From the NCBI GenBank assembly GCA_018062725.1, contig JAGORP010000111.1, positions 1 through 6,774 of the forward strand: 6,774 nt of DNA, in the 5' to 3' direction. This DNA comes from Flavobacterium sp. (lineage in GTDB: Bacteria > Bacteroidota > Bacteroidia > Flavobacteriales > Flavobacteriaceae). The position numbers were made by a program, and so were the translations under genes. Numbering within the stretch: the stretch's first letter is position 1; every line of letters starts with the position of its first letter. The notes below the pieces were generated by a model. It was given only the letters and a program-made list of their open reading frames with translations. It ran no database searches and had not been told where the DNA came from. Below are positions 6,404-6,774 of this stretch, piece after piece.

Positions 6404-6449
6404 AGGATTTCCACTGCCATCCCTCACGCAGTCCTAAAGAAGGAATCCT
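6404..6449. repeat. Imperfect inverted repeat, probable dispersed intergenic repeat
   Basis: AGGATTtCC (6404-6412) pairs with GGAATCCT (6442-6449) with one bulged T, enclosing a GC-richer loop containing CTGCCATCCCTCACGCAGTC (6414-6433). The right arm is also the odd palindrome AAGGAATCCTT (6440-6450). The loop words resemble flavobacterial intergenic repeats from memory only. There is no T-run, so it is not a good terminator. Confidence 0.4.
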
Positions 6450-6507
6450 TTTCAAAAGTTACATAACCAAAACTTACTTGAATATTCGAGAAGAAATGGT
6501 ATAAAAC

Positions 6508-6535
6508 AAAAATCCTCCTTAGAGATCAAGGAGGA
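6508..6535 (-). terminator. Third terminator-like hairpin downstream of the rRNA operon
   Basis: Stem TCCTCCTT (6513-6520) and AAGGAGGA (6528-6535), with a 7-base loop. On the minus strand it is followed by TTTTTGTTTT. It is the last of three minus-strand hairpins after the 5S gene. No minus-strand gene lies between it and the previous hairpin, so it looks like a backup or relic terminator. Confidence 0.6.
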
Positions 6536-6543
6536 ATCAATAT

Positions 6544-6576
6544 AAAAAAAAAGCCTGTCTAAATAGACAGGCTTTT
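6544..6576 (-). terminator. Second intrinsic terminator downstream of the rRNA operon
   Basis: Perfect 12-bp stem AAAAGCCTGTCT (6549-6560) and AGACAGGCTTTT (6565-6576), loop AAAT. On the minus strand a 9-T run follows (6552-6544). It is preceded on that strand by CTTTCTTTAG (6586-6577), the same word that precedes the first rRNA terminator. Confidence 0.88.
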
Positions 6577-6590
6577 CTAAAGAAAGATTT

Positions 6591-6647
6591 GCTACGCCTG
6601 TTCGCTTCGCTCGGGTGAAATTAAAAGGAGGACTGCCAGTGGCAGTC
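6591..6647. repeat. REP-like repeat between the two rRNA-operon terminators
   Basis: Contains GCTACGC joined directly to CTGTTCGCT (6591-6606). The block at 6323-6344 has the same two words separated by six bases, so the two are related copies with an indel. Further right is a perfect odd palindrome, GACTGCCAGTGGCAGTC (6631-6647). It has a GC-rich start in AT-rich surroundings and no coding potential that I can support. Confidence 0.5.
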
Positions 6648-6671
6648 AGGTATTTCTCTCTTAATGAATAT

Positions 6672-6708
6672 AAAAAAAAATAACCCTGACTTAAAAAAGT
6701 CAGGGTTA
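6672..6708 (-). terminator. Primary rRNA operon terminator
   Basis: Perfect 12-bp stem TAACCCTGACTT (6681-6692) and AAGTCAGGGTTA (6697-6708), loop AAAA. A 9-T run follows on the minus strand (6680-6672). It begins 10 bases after the 5S rRNA 3' end. Confidence 0.93.
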
Positions 6709-6717
6709 CTAAAGAAA

Positions 6718-6774
6718 GGCAGCGACATACTCTCCCACATAACTGCAGTACCATCTGCGCTGTCGGGCTTAACT
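6718..6774 (-). rRNA. rrf: 5S ribosomal RNA, 3' half (5' part beyond window)
   Basis: The minus strand shows the conserved 5S words in order: AGTTAAGCCC (from 6774), GATGGTACTGC, GTGGGAGAGTA, and a terminal GTCGCTGCC ending at 6718, which is the 3' strand of helix I. About 57 bases of the roughly 110-base RNA are present. The 3' end is placed by homology to the helix I end and could be off by one or two bases. The rest of the rRNA operon should lie to the right of the window. An intrinsic terminator follows directly. Confidence 0.93.

Noticed and set aside
6452..6754. 100-codon open frame on the minus strand
   Set aside because: It starts inside the 5S rRNA gene and runs through two perfect terminator hairpins and a repeat. 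The translation is low-complexity and matches no family I know.
1..6774. Search for a defence island, toxin-antitoxin pair, prophage or secretion-system locus
   Set aside because: Every protein gene belongs to a widespread chromosomal family with its own promoter or terminator, and the window ends in an rRNA operon. Nothing supports a new multi-gene system.

Overview
The window reads as chromosomal DNA from a member of the Flavobacteriaceae, most likely Flavobacterium or a close relative. This rests on the AT-rich base composition, Bacteroidetes-type promoters (-33 TTTG/TTA and -7 TAnnTTTG) before several genes, weak or absent Shine-Dalgarno sequences, and the character of the proteins. It is ordinary housekeeping and accessory territory. 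I see no phage, CRISPR array, transposase or defence system.

Layout, left to right: (1) The minus-strand start of a two-domain SRPBCC/AHSA1-like protein, cut by the left edge. (2) A complete minus-strand selO (protein AMPylase, pseudokinase fold). (3) A compact divergent promoter region in which the selO promoter and that of the next gene are arranged symmetrically about an 8-bp palindrome. (4) A plus-strand class-V aminotransferase-fold PLP enzyme of the SufS/cysteine-desulfurase superfamily. (5) A bidirectional terminator shared with the converging minus-strand LpxL/HtrB-like acyltransferase; the acyltransferase stop codon lies in the hairpin loop. (6) A second divergent promoter region leading to a plus-strand rhomboid intramembrane serine protease. 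(7) Directly after the rhomboid stop, a consensus sigma-54 promoter driving a secreted SIMPL (DUF541) protein. (8) An intrinsic terminator. (9) About 540 bases without protein genes, holding GC-rich REP-like repeats and three tandem minus-strand terminator hairpins. (10) The 3' half of a minus-strand 5S rRNA gene, the tail of an rRNA operon that continues beyond the right edge.

The genes do not form one pathway. Most appear to be single transcription units, each with its own promoter or terminator. Loose themes are redox and stress (SelO, SIMPL), sulfur/PLP chemistry (the class-V enzyme) and the envelope (acyltransferase, rhomboid, exported SIMPL protein). The points most worth a second look are the sigma-54 promoter before the SIMPL gene, the mirror-symmetric divergent promoters, the duplicated rRNA-operon terminator module with changed stem sequences, and the missing activation-loop cysteine in SelO.
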